From: Cristatella mucedo
Lineage: Eukaryota > Bryozoa > Phylactolaemata > Cristatellidae
Assembly: GCA_009760855.2 (NCBI GenBank)
Contig: WPIO01000051.1
Coordinates: 1,294,001 to 1,358,000, forward strand
Direction: 5' to 3'
Length of the DNA: 64,000 nt
Below, in pieces: positions 37,666 through 63,674 of the stretch. Under the pieces are notes generated by a model. That model ran no database searches. It worked only from the letters and a program-made list of their open reading frames with translations, and was not told the DNA's origin. The number at the start of each line of letters is the position of its first letter. The first letter of the stretch is position 1. A program made the translations under genes and the position numbers.

Positions 37666-39813
37666 AATGCCTCTTACGTGCCAAGTTCACAATCCGCTGC
37701 GAAAATAATTTTGAGCCGATCAGATCACGGTCTCCGGAAACGGCAATGGCTGCCCCACTGAGACTCACCAGCGAGAAACTCGGCAGCAGTTGACTTAACC
37801 TGAAAAGTGGCTTTCCCGCCGCAGTAGATTCCGCCGCCCGTCCGCATGTGGTGCGGCAAGAGCTTGCTAGCCCGGTCGAGCCGTGGTCGTCGTATTTGCT
37901 CGTTACGCAGCCGACGTCAAGAAGTACCAGCTCGACACCACCAGGCAGCTGCTCAAGTACTTTGTGCTTCTGTCCATACAGGCTTACACCAACGTGTCCA
38001 TATTGCGCATTCAAGAGCTCGAGGTAGCCGCGCGCGCGCAGCCGCCTCGCGCGCGCAGCCGCCTCGCGACATCGAGCGCCCTTTTCGCACAGCTTCTGGC
38101 TCATTATCGCGTCGGGCGATCGGTCGTGAGCGTCGGTCGCTGCGACTCGGCGTTCGCTCGGCTGCACGCACGCGCATCGAGCACCTCCGACGCTGAGACG
38201 TTTGCGACTTTGCAGATGACCTTTGGCAACGACTATTTCACCATTCAGTTCCTCCTTCTCGGCCCCGCTCCCAACGCTACGAAGGATGTCTACCAGGTGT
38301 CTCTGTGGGACGCTGGCCAAGCTCTCGAGCAGGGCGTCCAGTCGGGAACCTTTACCGTCTACTTACTGTACGGCGACCAGCTAGACGTAAGTTGCTCTCC
38401 TCTCCGGCGAGCGTGCTGCCTGCGGGGCCACGGCTTTGCGGACGTTACTATTGACTATTTGGCAATGCTTTCTATATAGCAACTGAAAAGTGCTTAGACA
38501 GAGATTCAGTTCTCTGAGGGCGCTATAAAAATGTATTATTTTAATTATCATTATATTCTTACCTTGTCTGGCTTGTCGAGCGAGCGACAGGTCATTGCCG
38601 AAGGAGCGTTGCACGACGGCCCTGCCTGGCCTGAAGCGTCGACCGAACGGTCATGACGCGCTACTGACAGGTAGACTGCCCCGGATGTACGCACTCTGCT
38701 GGCTCGCCGGGGCGTGCACTTTAGGGCCTTAATAAAAGTCAATGGCTCGTGGCAAGTGGTAAGAGCGAGTGGCAAGAAGTTCTTGTCGCGACTTTCCATC
38801 TTGCCACGAACGATTCACGGCGGCAATCGAATGAGCTCGGTCAGTGATCTCGACGCTCATCGACGGTCGCTCGTACCGGAAGTCTACCGTTTGTGTCCGG
38901 CCCTCCCTCACAATCGCGCGTGCATGGGCGGCGTACAGGAGCACGGGGGGGGGCTGTGACGGGGCGATTTGTGGGCGATTTGCTTGCGCCTCAGCCGGAC
39001 GCAAAGCGCTCGTTACGGCGCCTCGGAGCGTCAGCCCTGGTGATCTCGGGGCCGCCGGGTTCTTCGGAGCCACCGCGATGCCGGATCTTGTCAAGGCGGT
39101 TGCTGTCGTGGAGACAACGGACGCCATTGCCGTACTTCGGCCGCGGCGACTCGTGCTGGGCAAACGTATGGCCGTAGAAACCGCCAGAGCGAATTTCCAG
39201 CGCGGCAGCCAGAGCCGGACAAGAGGTACCGATGCGTCACAGTCGTCTGTCCCCGCTGGCCACATGTCGGCTCAGCTCCACGCCACGCCAAGACGACTTG
39301 ATCTTAGCCCAGCGGTAAAGTCTTAGCTCGAACTTCACGACCCGAGTTGTAACGGCGGTGGGCAGTGGGCGACAGCCCACTGCAACTGGGGGTTATAGCC
39401 ACTGAGCCTCTCCTGCCGCCAAGTTCATGAGGCAGCTTGGAGCAGCAGACCTTTACTTTTACCTCGCTACCTCCGCTACCCCTTTTACTTTGCTATCGCT
39501 ACATTCGGCAATTTGTATCGGCATTATTTAACAAATTAATATCAATTAATTTACTAATATTATGATTAATTACTATTAATATTAACGGCAATTGCGTATC
39601 GGCCATTCGTGCACACTCTCACGCAGGCCAGATCGTCGCTTTGCATAACCGAGAACTGCATTCGAGCTGCCAGCGTCCAGAGAACGAAGCTCGTTACGGC
39701 TCGCTGTAAGGGTATATCGGGTGTAAGGGGGCGGGAGGGGGAGAGGGAGGACTAGAGAAGCCGAGGAGAAGGTGATGCGCGCTCATGAGCAAAAACGGGC
39801 GAATTGGCGTCGT

Positions 39814-39865
<52 letters not shown>

Positions 39866-41594
39866 AATACCGTGCACATTTCTGGCGATCGCTGCCGTGT
39901 GCGAGCCCGGAACGACCTAGCTGTCGCGAATTCTGGTTATCGGCGAGCTCATTCCGCAGCGCCGGGCTTTCGAATGCGGGACGGTGTCGCTGCGCAGCGA
40001 GTGAAGTCCGCCGAGCTACGGCCAGCGTAACACATTTCGATTGCAGCTCCAGTTCCAAGCGCAGCCAGACTCGCTGCGAGTCATTCACCACAGGAGACGA
40101 CCGTCGATGTACGTCAAAGGTACGGACGAGCGAAAGCGCGCGACTTCAGCAGGCGGTCGCTCGATTCAGACGGCAGAGCCGAAGCGCGCGTGCCAGAGCC
40201 GCTCGCCGACCAAGATGGCCGAAGGCTGTCAAGGCGAATTTCGTTCGCAGAAAGAACGCTCTCTTTTAGCCTCTGGTCGATCGCGCGTCCGGAGGCGGAG
40301 CGTACGGCTCTTCTGAGCGGCAGAGTGAATGCGCCGCCCGCCCGCGAAAGCGGCTGATGAGCGGTAGCGCCTCGAGTCCTATTGAAGTCAACCACTCGGA
40401 TAGTCGGACCTATAGTCGGATAGTCGCATAGTCAGCCTCTGATAGTCGGACTGAGAAGAGCTGAGCGCCACTGCCCTCGGAGAGCCCCCGAGGAGGGGTC
40501 GTACGCTGCTGAGGTTAAAGTTAATAGTTAGCAGCCCGGTCGAAGACGCTGCCCACACAGCGAAATCCACTGCGATCCTCCAAAACTTCCCCGAAAATCC
40601 GCCAGAAACCGGATACGCAAAGCTCCAGTTTTTTGCGCCATTGCGCCCGCGCTTTATCGTGCAATCCTTGTGCAGCCGATTGCACGATAAAGCAAATGGA
40701 TTACGGCGTATTACGCCACGGGCCCTAGCGGCTGCAGTGGATGACTCGAGAACGCGGGCGCCGAGAAATGGCACGAAATTCTGCGGATCCACTTGAGCGA
40801 TAGCGCAGTGTAATACGCAATCCAATTTGGAGCTGCCCTCAGCCAATTTTTGGCGAATTTGCGGCGGATAGTAAATTGCGTTGGATAGAAGGGATTGCGA
40901 TAGGGGCCGCTTCTTTGCAGCCCATTTACACGGGAGTTCGGGACGGAGTGCAAGGGCGTGAAATGTTTGGACGAATTATAATGACGATACCACACAATAT
41001 ACATTCAATATTCAAGCTTTACGCCGCCGATTTCCCGCCACTTTCTGCTCAACTACCTTGACTTTCGGCGGATAGCCGCAATTTTATCGCACCCGGACGG
41101 CGCGCCTGGACGTCCTCGCTAGACAGGAGCCGCCTCGCTGTTAACATTACGTCTATCGTAATTCAGCAAGGTTCGCCTTGCCTTCAACGCATATTGCGGT
41201 GTGCTTTTCCTGCGAACCGATTTCTTTCTGCGGCAAATTGAGCGTGCGCAGTTCGGGTAATTCAGCCGAGCTGCTGGTTTCCATCACGTGCATCCGGAAG
41301 ACGCTTTGATTAGAGCGGCAGCGCGCCGACGTGCACCACGAGCCGAGCAAGCCGGCTCTCGCAGCGACTCGTCACCACCTGCACCCGTCTCTTTCAGGCG
41401 GCGGCGGCGACGGCGACTCGGCGAGCGGTATGACAGACGGCGGCCTCGTGGCGCTGCTGGTAATAGGAACTCTCGTCGCCGGCGCCGTGTTGTCGCTCGC
41501 AGCCATCTGGCTGGCCGGTCGGCGCGGGGCTGGCCGTAGCAGCGGCGGCGGTCTGCCGTACCACAGACACGTGGTCGACATGGACGCGAAATAA
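21737..41594 (+). CDS. Gene A: spliced gene for a type I membrane protein with two tandem LolA-like modules
   Basis: Sixteen exons: 21737-21793, 21906-22011, 24306-24509, 28767-28874, 29774-29938, 31557-31699, 32935-33057, 33344-33452, 33547-33716, 33816-33923, 35892-35966, 36224-36347, 37911-38023, 38216-38386, 40047-40119, 41398-41594. All introns are GT-AG, phases agree throughout, and the 2046 nt sum to 681 codons plus stop. Residues 20-38 form the signal-peptide core. Two homologous extracellular modules follow (about 56-261 and 275-490), each starting with an FPxI/LPxxP motif and an EYYD/EWYD motif. A third module spans 498-616, then a membrane helix at about 632-656 and a 25-residue cytoplasmic tail. 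Ectodomain Cys: 45, 134, 196, 268, 351, 483. N-glycosylation sequons include NGS, NST, NET and NAT. Every exon after the first has a counterpart in gene B at 44921-63674. The 'LolA-like' label is from memory of animal proteins so named; function is unknown. Least certain are exon 1 and the exact start (Met1 or the in-frame ATG at 21788). Confidence 0.85.
21906..22011 (+). CDS. Gene A exon 2 (signal peptide core and N-terminal Cys segment)
   Basis: Acceptor ttgtttag, donor GTAAGC, phase 1 end. Encodes residues 20-54. The hydrophobic core VVGALACLLLAAQVDA has a likely cleavage after VDA and is followed by GIDIAFCDLAGQQGAS. The Cys-containing stretch matches GLNTAVCTPF in gene B exon 1, and both end in phase 1. 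Confidence 0.75.
22895..23237 (+). repeat. (CT)n microsatellite, about 340 bp
   Basis: Nearly pure polypyrimidine on the plus strand with scattered C, G and A interruptions. Gene A intron 2. It creates spurious Arg/Glu frames on the minus strand. Confidence 0.97.
23435..23615 (+). mobile_element. tRNA-derived SINE, family 1
   Basis: Same body and end as the 25.3 kb copy (gcggtgggcgatcctctaca, gaggctgttaaatcagct). The B box is decayed to aggttccaatcc. Gene A intron 2. Confidence 0.72.
24075..24240 (-). mobile_element. SINE family 1-like, minus strand
   Basis: Minus strand: tRNA-like head cttagcccaggggtagggcg, B box gtttgagtcctgccg, body with ttctattgc-like end and gaggctgttc. It sits just before gene A exon 3. 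Confidence 0.6.
24306..24509 (+). CDS. Gene A exon 3 (module 1, opening strands)
   Basis: Acceptor ttttgcag, donor GTAAGC, phase 1 to phase 1, 204 nt. Residues 55-122 begin PKFPSISNTYQAKLEIV and carry the YVEEYYD motif. Gene B exon 2 is also 204 nt with the same phases and has FPQIPDTFTAKY and IDEYY in the same places. Confidence 0.92.
24830..24915 (+). mobile_element. SINE family 2 head fragment
   Basis: ctggtttggtccggggataa with gctcaagccccgaggctta, the head of family 2 without its tail. Gene A intron 3. Confidence 0.5.
24949..25110. repeat. (AT)n and (GT)n microsatellites
   Basis: Two (AT)n runs at 24951-24966 and about 24993-25017, then (GT)n at 25053-25110. Gene A intron 3. Confidence 0.97.
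25108..25233 (+). repeat. Interspersed repeat family 3
   Basis: tcacagcctgcggactcgct, aagacaacgtttcgccatcc and tctcgctttaattagtagag; internally shorter. It follows directly on a (GT)n tract in gene A intron 3. Confidence 0.6.
25318..25505 (+). mobile_element. tRNA-derived SINE, family 1
   Basis: tRNA-like head with an A-box-like tggctcacttggtaaggtgg and a B box gggttcgaatcc near 25386-25397. The body is gcggtgggcgatcctttatc ... aggctcttctgttgctatac, ending gaggctgttaaatcagct. At least seven relatives occur in the window. Not a functional tRNA: no cloverleaf acceptor stem. In gene A intron 3. Confidence 0.75.
25730..28450 (-). mobile_element. Second LINE family (L2/CR1-type EN-RT), broken copy in gene A intron 3
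   Basis: Minus-strand pieces: endonuclease remnant about 28450-27830, RT 27233-26695 (SGFKRQHSTEAALIRV, LDLSAAFDTIDNDILLERL, CGVPQGSVLGPLLFSIYT, YHFCTDDTQLHLSF) and C-terminus 26476-25842 (LSRLDYCNSFMSGLPKKATR, ELGWLPIDQRIQSKVLTLTH, GLAPPYL). The palm motif YADD has become CTDD. The 3' UTR differs from the first family. Frameshifts separate the pieces. Boundaries are approximate. Confidence 0.85.
28767..28874 (+). CDS. Gene A exon 4 (module 1, Cys134)
   Basis: Acceptor ctacttacag, donor GTGCGT, 108 nt, phase 1 to 1. Residues 123-158 include NTYDLAGNCQVDPLTGG, matching AAYDPDNCEVLPLDG in gene B exon 3. It starts about 300 bp after the end of a LINE copy in intron 3. No other frame could be joined, and leaving it out would remove one of the six shared cysteines. 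Confidence 0.9.
29774..29938 (+). CDS. Gene A exon 5 (module 1, WxxCLY)
   Basis: Acceptor gtacttgcag, donor GTAATT, 165 nt, phase 1 to 1, the same length as gene B exon 4. Residues 159-213 contain YYNGSHRI, then IWRSCLY (Cys196), and end ATFYFS. Gene B has RYNGTRI, VWIGCLY and NFYFS. Confidence 0.92.
31557..31699 (+). CDS. Gene A exon 6 (module 1, C-terminal strands)
   Basis: Acceptor tttttttcag, donor GTAAGC, 143 nt, enters phase 1, ends phase 0. Residues 214-261 include FPIRIDLESN and FNYAYFSDVLQLDD and end RLFE. Gene B exon 5 is 8 codons longer and also ends FE at phase 0. Confidence 0.88.
32080..32415 (+). repeat. (CT)n and CCCT-rich polypyrimidine tract
   Basis: About 330 bp of almost pure pyrimidine on the plus strand. 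Gene A intron 6. Confidence 0.97.
32935..33057 (+). CDS. Gene A exon 7 (linker with Cys268 and start of module 2)
   Basis: 123 nt, phase 0 to 0, exactly the length of gene B exon 6. Residues 262-302 begin TPEGTICPNRNSTKDLPSVP, then AFSF. Gene B has PPEGSVCRGR, then LPKIP and FFSF. The acceptor (gccgtag) has a weak pyrimidine tract, but an in-frame TAG just before the exon and the homology fix the boundary. Donor GTAAGC. Confidence 0.9.
33106..33310 (+). repeat. (GA)n polypurine tract
   Basis: About 200 bp of almost pure purine on the coding strand, filling most of the 286 bp intron between gene A exons 7 and 8. Confidence 0.97.
33344..33452 (+). CDS. Gene A exon 8 (module 2, EWYD)
   Basis: Acceptor gatctgacag, donor GTACGG, 109 nt, phase 0 to 1. 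Residues 303-338 start EWYDYDAKLTRVDF, the module-2 counterpart of EEYYD in exon 3. In gene B exons 8 and 9 are one uninterrupted exon. Confidence 0.92.
33547..33716 (+). CDS. Gene A exon 9 (module 2, Cys351 and FFDFD)
   Basis: Acceptor ctcgctag, donor GTGAGT, 170 nt, phase 1 to 0. Residues 339-395 include SYMINRDTEVCTISAI and SPSEFFDF. Gene B has TYQIDPQSGSCVVSAI and TPQEFFGF. Exons 8 and 9 total 279 nt, exactly the length of the fused gene B exon 7. Confidence 0.93.
33751..33789 (+). repeat. Perfect 14 bp hairpin inside the 99 bp intron 9 of gene A
   Basis: tgtcagcggcaggc at 33751-33764 pairs with gcctgccgctgaca at 33776-33789 across an 11 nt loop, ending 26 nt before the exon 10 acceptor. 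Confidence 0.85.
33816..33923 (+). CDS. Gene A exon 10 (module 2, DTW and WEWYF)
   Basis: Acceptor acgcgttgcag, donor GTCAGT, 108 nt, phase 0 to 0. Residues 396-431 contain GILADTWISKRP and end ATWEWYFAS. Gene B has DIAADLWVSYRP and AVWEWYFSA at the same intron boundary. Confidence 0.93.
34783..34930 (+). mobile_element. tRNA-derived SINE, family 2 (L2-like tail)
   Basis: Head tggtttggtccagaggttaa (A-box-like) and gtcgtgggctcgagcccc (B-box-like), then a tail agattaagttctcttggga that resembles the L2 3' end. Gene A intron 10. Confidence 0.7.
35395..35625 (+). mobile_element. SINE family 1, two B boxes (compound or nested)
   Basis: Two tRNA-like promoters in tandem (gcgggttcaagtcctgc and cagggttcgagtccttc) precede one family-1 body ending acgaggctgtttaatcag. 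Gene A intron 10. Confidence 0.65.
35892..35966 (+). CDS. Gene A exon 11 (module 2, EPVR strand)
   Basis: Acceptor aatacgttcag, donor GTAAGT, 75 nt, phase 0 to 0. Encodes AEWRLQANINTEVLEPVRAV and five more residues, aligned with DSWRLVDKNLVEVNEPLRLT in gene B exon 9 (69 nt). Too short to find without the paralogue. Confidence 0.87.
36224..36347 (+). CDS. Gene A exon 12 (end of module 2, Cys483)
   Basis: Acceptor aattttcgtag, donor GTAAAT, 124 nt, phase 0 to 1. Residues 457-497 include IFNIYKFTEEEPDASYFDIS, followed by ACYLSAESRAYQMSF. Gene B exon 10 has IYNIYRFNEEEPG, FDVSTCF and AESDSR. Confidence 0.92.
36990..37075 (+). repeat. Minisatellite, about 19 bp unit
   Basis: Four to five copies of gtagcgtgtgacccttgta with length variants. 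Gene A intron 12. Confidence 0.75.
37594..37664 (+). repeat. (CT)n microsatellite
   Basis: Pure CT run in gene A intron 12, about 250 bp before exon 13. Confidence 0.97.
37911..38023 (+). CDS. Gene A exon 13 (third module, first half)
   Basis: Acceptor tttgctcgttacgcag, donor GTAGCC, 113 nt, phase 1 to 0, identical in length to gene B exon 11. Residues 498-535 include ADVKKYQLDTTRQLLKYFVL and end RIQELE. An AG at 37879-37880 is in the same phase but has a poorer pyrimidine tract, and gene B supports 37911. Confidence 0.9.
38216..38386 (+). CDS. Gene A exon 14 (third module, LLGPAP)
   Basis: Acceptor gcgactttgcag, donor GTAAGT, 171 nt, phase 0 to 0. Residues 536-592 include FTIQFLLLGPAPNATKD and end GDQLD. 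Gene B exon 12 has FLLRFSILGPAP. The strand-helix-strand pattern would suit a small alpha/beta (SEA-like) fold; this is only a guess. Confidence 0.92.
38490..38560 (+). mobile_element. Short L2-like 3' tail in gene A intron 14
   Basis: agattcagttctctgagggc followed by a TATTATTTTAATTATCATTATATT tail. Confidence 0.55.
39290..39455 (+). mobile_element. Degenerate SINE family 1
   Basis: tRNA-like head (cttagcccagcggtaaag), mutated B box, then a body with gcggtgggcagtgggcgac and gcctctcctgccgccaag. Gene A intron 14. Confidence 0.45.
39813..39862 (+). repeat. (GA)n microsatellite
   Basis: Pure GA run in gene A intron 14, about 185 bp before exon 15. Confidence 0.97.
40047..40119 (+). CDS. Gene A exon 15 (membrane-proximal QPDSL segment)
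   Basis: Acceptor tttcgattgcag, donor GTACGG, 73 nt, phase 0 to 1. Residues 593-616 read FQAQPDSLRVIHHRRRPSMY near the centre, matching FTANPDSLVEISRSNGGKSV in gene B exon 13. Confidence 0.88.
40396..40450 (+). repeat. Short tandem repeat with GATAGTCGGA core
   Basis: ggatagtcggacctatagtc, ggatagtcgcatagtcagcc, tctgatagtcggactgag. Gene A intron 15. Confidence 0.6.
40651..40693. repeat. Perfect 16 bp inverted repeat in gene A intron 15
   Basis: gctttatcgtgcaatc at 40651-40666 and gattgcacgataaagc at 40678-40693, 11 bp loop. The surrounding 40.55-41.1 kb contains related gcaat/cggcggata words. Confidence 0.85.
41398..41594 (+). CDS. Gene A exon 16 (Gly-rich stalk, membrane helix, tail, stop)
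   Basis: Acceptor ctctttcag, enters phase 1, TAA stop at 41592-41594. Encodes a Gly/Asp stalk, the helix LVALLVIGTLVAGAVLSLAA, then IWLAGRRG and a 25-residue tail ending HVVDMDAK. It matches the terminal exon of gene B in phase and position, but the tail differs. Confidence 0.9.
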
Positions 41595-42420
41595 CTGCGG
41601 CCGAGCGATTGACGCCGAACAGCGGCTGCGGCTGCGGCCGCGCTGGCTGCATAAGGCCGTCCGAACGCGCAGGAGAGCGGCTCGGCTACAGGGCGAACGA
41701 AATGGCGGCGGCCGACAGAGCCTCGCGCTTGCCTCCCGCTGCCGAAGAAGCAGCCCTTCAGCAGGATCCCGTCGCGCGTGCGCCCAAGCCCAATCCTTCG
41801 ACGCGGCGAGGCCGCCTTGGGGTACCACCGGCGAATTCGCGGCGGTCTATGCACGAGCGTAGCATTCGGCAGCGAATGGACTAGGGCGTCTTTTGATCGG
41901 CGCATCCGGTGTGAATCCGAGCGAATCCGGCGCTCGAGCTTGCTGTCCGGCACTCGCCGCTGGACGCTGGACTTCGCGTTCGTTCATTTCTCGCATAATA
42001 ATCCAATGAAATTCACGCGCCGACGGCGAGCCGACGCCGTGCGGCGGCACAGCTCTCGCTGCTCCGCTCAAGTCGAGCGCTCGAATACAGGTCACGTGTA
42101 CGCCAGCGAGGCGGCGTCTGAAATCCGCCGCGCTCCAGTAGGCCGCCGCCGATGACGTGTCGCTGCTGCCGTACGCCTTTTATTGCAACGCGCCAGCTCA
42201 AGGATCAGCGAGCGAGCACCCGCCCGCTCGCGCGCCCGCCGTCGCTGGGCGTGCGGCAACGGCTGGCGCAGCTCCTCCGAGAAACAGCGAAAGGTGCGAG
42301 GCTGTTTTCTCTAGCTTTCTTTCTCGCGAACACGAGCCCGCTCGCTCACTATCTCGTGCCTACCCTCCCTCTTACGCGGCATAAAACTTGACGCTATGAT
42401 AAATACGACAAATGAGCAAG
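41595..42420 (+). other. Gene A 3' flank, probable 3' UTR
   Basis: GC-rich, with long non-conserved frames on both strands. No clear AATAAA close to the stop codon. The first AATAAA is near 42922, after a SINE. Confidence 0.35.
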
Positions 42421-42424
42421 AAAA

Positions 42425-42600
42425 AGTATAGAATATAATTCATTCGAATAGCGCCGCAAGAGAACTTTATATTTGTGTTCAGCGCTTCACACATACCACG
42501 GGGCTCGAGCCCACAACCTCGGCCATTAAAATGTATTCACCTTGACCTTGGTCGGACGAGCACCTTAGCCGCTGGACCAAACCAGCGCGTTCGCTATATT
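42425..42600 (-). mobile_element. SINE family 2
   Basis: Minus strand: tggtttggtccagcggctaa, gaccaaggtcaaggtgaat, ggttgtgggctcgagcccc, then the tail aagttctcttgcggcgctat. Confidence 0.7.
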
Positions 42601-42944
42601 ACCTGCAGGTACTAGGATCGTATTCCGCCAATGTTAGTCGCTTAATCGCTTCACACTTGCAGGAAGTAGGGTACGGAATTTTCGTTGGGTGACCGCGAGC
42701 TGTTGCCATAGATTCATTGCTCAAGCAGATCCACGTATATCACTCAGCGATTGACATTTTAGAATGCAACGCCGCGGAGCCAAAGGATCGGCGGAGCTTT
42801 CAATTATGAATGTCCGAAAGTGCGGGCTTCCCATGCTAATCCACTATCAAGGTTAGAAACTCGAAAAGTCGTGTCTTAAGTGGAGTGTATCGAGTATGTT
42901 ATTAATTTTTATTATTATGTAATAAATTTTTATTATAAATATAT

Positions 42945-43075
42945 ACACATCAATATATAATTAATTTGTATAGCCCCCTAAGAGAACTTAATTTATATTC
43001 AGGTGCTTCGTGCCCACGACCTCGGTCATCAAATTCATTCACCTTGACCTCGGTCGTTAAAGGCGAGCAGATTAA
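42945..43075 (-). mobile_element. SINE family 2, truncated
   Basis: Minus strand: aaggtgaatgaatttgatga, ccgaggtcgtgggcac, then the tail attaagttctcttaggggg. Next to the 42.4 kb copy downstream of gene A. Confidence 0.6.
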
Positions 43076-43319
43076 TCCCTTCATCAACCCAGTGTATGCA
43101 AGCTACGTGGCGCATGAGGAGCACGTTTAGAAAGATTTCCGGATTTTACATTTGACCCAAATTCGAGCTGGCATGCCTAATTCGCCGGCAAAAGGTGGCT
43201 CGCACGTGGAAACCCGCCTTAGCGGACCACTTCTCTACGCCATCTACGTCTGTGCTCCTGGAGGTAGTGTGACTAACGGAGCCTTCAAACTTAAGCAGCA
43301 TCAAGAGCAGGGGAAATTC

Positions 43320-43445
43320 TACAAGCATGATATTACTCATCATTCAATCTCATTTTCCTTGGCAGCAAATTTAAAGCACAAAGAAAGAGATTGAGTTCTC
43401 TGAGGGCACTTTATCAAGTGTATTATTATTATTATTATTATTGTT
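43320..43445 (+). mobile_element. L2 3' end fragment
   Basis: caagcatgatattactcatc through gagggcactttatcaagtg to (ATT)n. It lies between the 3' ends of genes A and B. Confidence 0.82.
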
Positions 43446-43449
43446 ACAA

Positions 43450-44680
43450 ATGAAAGCAGATGCCCTAGCCCCCAGCAGGCCGCGATGACATAGGGGCCGC
43501 AGAAACTAGTGTAGGCTAGGATAGCAACGATGTCGCTACCAGATTTCTGCAAAGTAATAATGACGGAGCATGAGCGCCGGCTCAAACGCCCCGGCGCTTC
43601 CAGTCGAGGTCAAGGTCAGCATTCCTGCACTTCGCTCCCGTTGCCGGTGATCGGCGGCAATATTTTTCGCTAGAAGCACTCGGTTCTCGCCGACAGCCAT
43701 AGCAGACGAAGCGTAGGCTCCGTGGGCCGGCAGAAGCGCAAGCTTCGGAAGCGGAAGCGGCCTTCAGCTGAGAGCGTGTCGGGAAATGTGGCTTGCACTT
43801 ACTTCACGAAACTCTCGCGTGAGAGCGACGATACGTGCATTAATTAAAACCTAGACCGTTTAACATTCCTGCGCTTGTCTTCCGAAATGCATTAGTCATA
43901 GTAAACTGAATTTGGGAGTTGTCGGACGCCGCTGGACGCTCTCGTCCAATAATGAACCTGCCGACGAGGCCGTAGTTTGCATGCGGTCTGACCAAGCTGG
44001 CGACACTAAAAGTAGCTTTCCCTGAAGCGCTTTGGCTTGCCTTACCTCCCGCCCCCGGGCCACCGCCGCCTCCCCCGTGCCTTCGGTGCACGCGACCGGG
44101 TTAAAGGCCGCGGCGGCGCCAGTCTTCCGCGGGCGTCTGTGGGCTGTAGCTACCTGGCCGGTACGCCACGCTAAGCTGCAGGTACGCGGTACCCGAACCG
44201 GTGAGCTGAGTAGCCATGGTATCGAGCGCCGGCTTGCTGAGCATGCCGGAAGCTCCTGCTCGACGTTCGGCAGACGGCCGTGCTTTCGTGGTGCGACTGG
44301 GGGAAGCTCCTCCGAACTAGTGGATTGGTCTCTCCTTCCCCCCCCCCCCTCTGGCTGCCAGCTGACCGGAAACGGCAAAACTCGAGACTGCTTCAGCGCC
44401 CGCATCTCCCGAAGAGCTCGAAGCGTTCTCGAAGGCTCAATCGAGTGAGGAGCGGAGGCGGTCTTCGGTGCGAATTGCTGTGCCGAGGTAGCGATGTCGT
44501 CCGCTTCATTTATTCCGACGCCGGTCGAGACTGATGGTGGCAGACTGATGGCTTTGTGCGAGTCGCATTTGGGCGAGAGCCACCATACCGGTCGTTGGGG
44601 CCTGAACTGCCCGCTCGCGACCATGCCCTTCGCCGCCAGCATTCTACCGCTCGACGGTGGAACTTTATAAGGTTCCCATA
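43450..44680. other. GC-rich block between the two gene 3' ends
   Basis: A 248-codon frame on the minus strand (44642-43896) and several plus frames. None shows domain motifs or splice partners. Treated as composition-driven. Confidence 0.35.
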
Positions 44681-44686
44681 TTTATT
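44681..44686 (-). terminator. Candidate poly(A) signal of gene B
   Basis: AATAAA on the minus strand, about 235 nt after the gene B stop codon. A second AATAAA lies at 44509-44514. No comparably placed AATAAA follows gene A within about 800 nt. Confidence 0.4.
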
Positions 44687-44920
44687 AGAGACAAACAGCG
44701 AGGGCGTGAAGCGATCGAGAGAGTTGTACCGCCGCGCCTTTCGGTGGTTCTCGCCAGCGCCTTAGTCCGCCGGTCGTCGGCTCGCTGCCCCAGCACTAGA
44801 GAGCGCTTTTCGCGATCAAGCGCGTCGTGGCGGCGCAAGACTCGCTGGATGACTCGCCGTTGAGCAGCGTGCTGCAGCGTGCGGCAGCGCTGCAGCCGGG
44901 GGTCGATTTTGCTACGCCGT

Positions 44921-63674
<18,754 letters not shown>

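Noticed and set aside
37881-37910. Alternative upstream start of gene A exon 13 (VVVFARYA)
   Set aside because: In phase, but the pyrimidine tract is weaker and gene B exon 11 begins at the position equivalent to 37911.
37556-38320. A 254-codon minus-strand frame
   Set aside because: Antisense to gene A exons 13 and 14. The plus-strand reading is supported by splice sites and by gene B.
43896-44642. A 248-codon open frame on the minus strand
   Set aside because: Lies in GC-rich DNA just downstream of the gene B stop, is low in hydrophobic pattern, has no recognisable motif or splice partner, and competing frames are open on the other strand.
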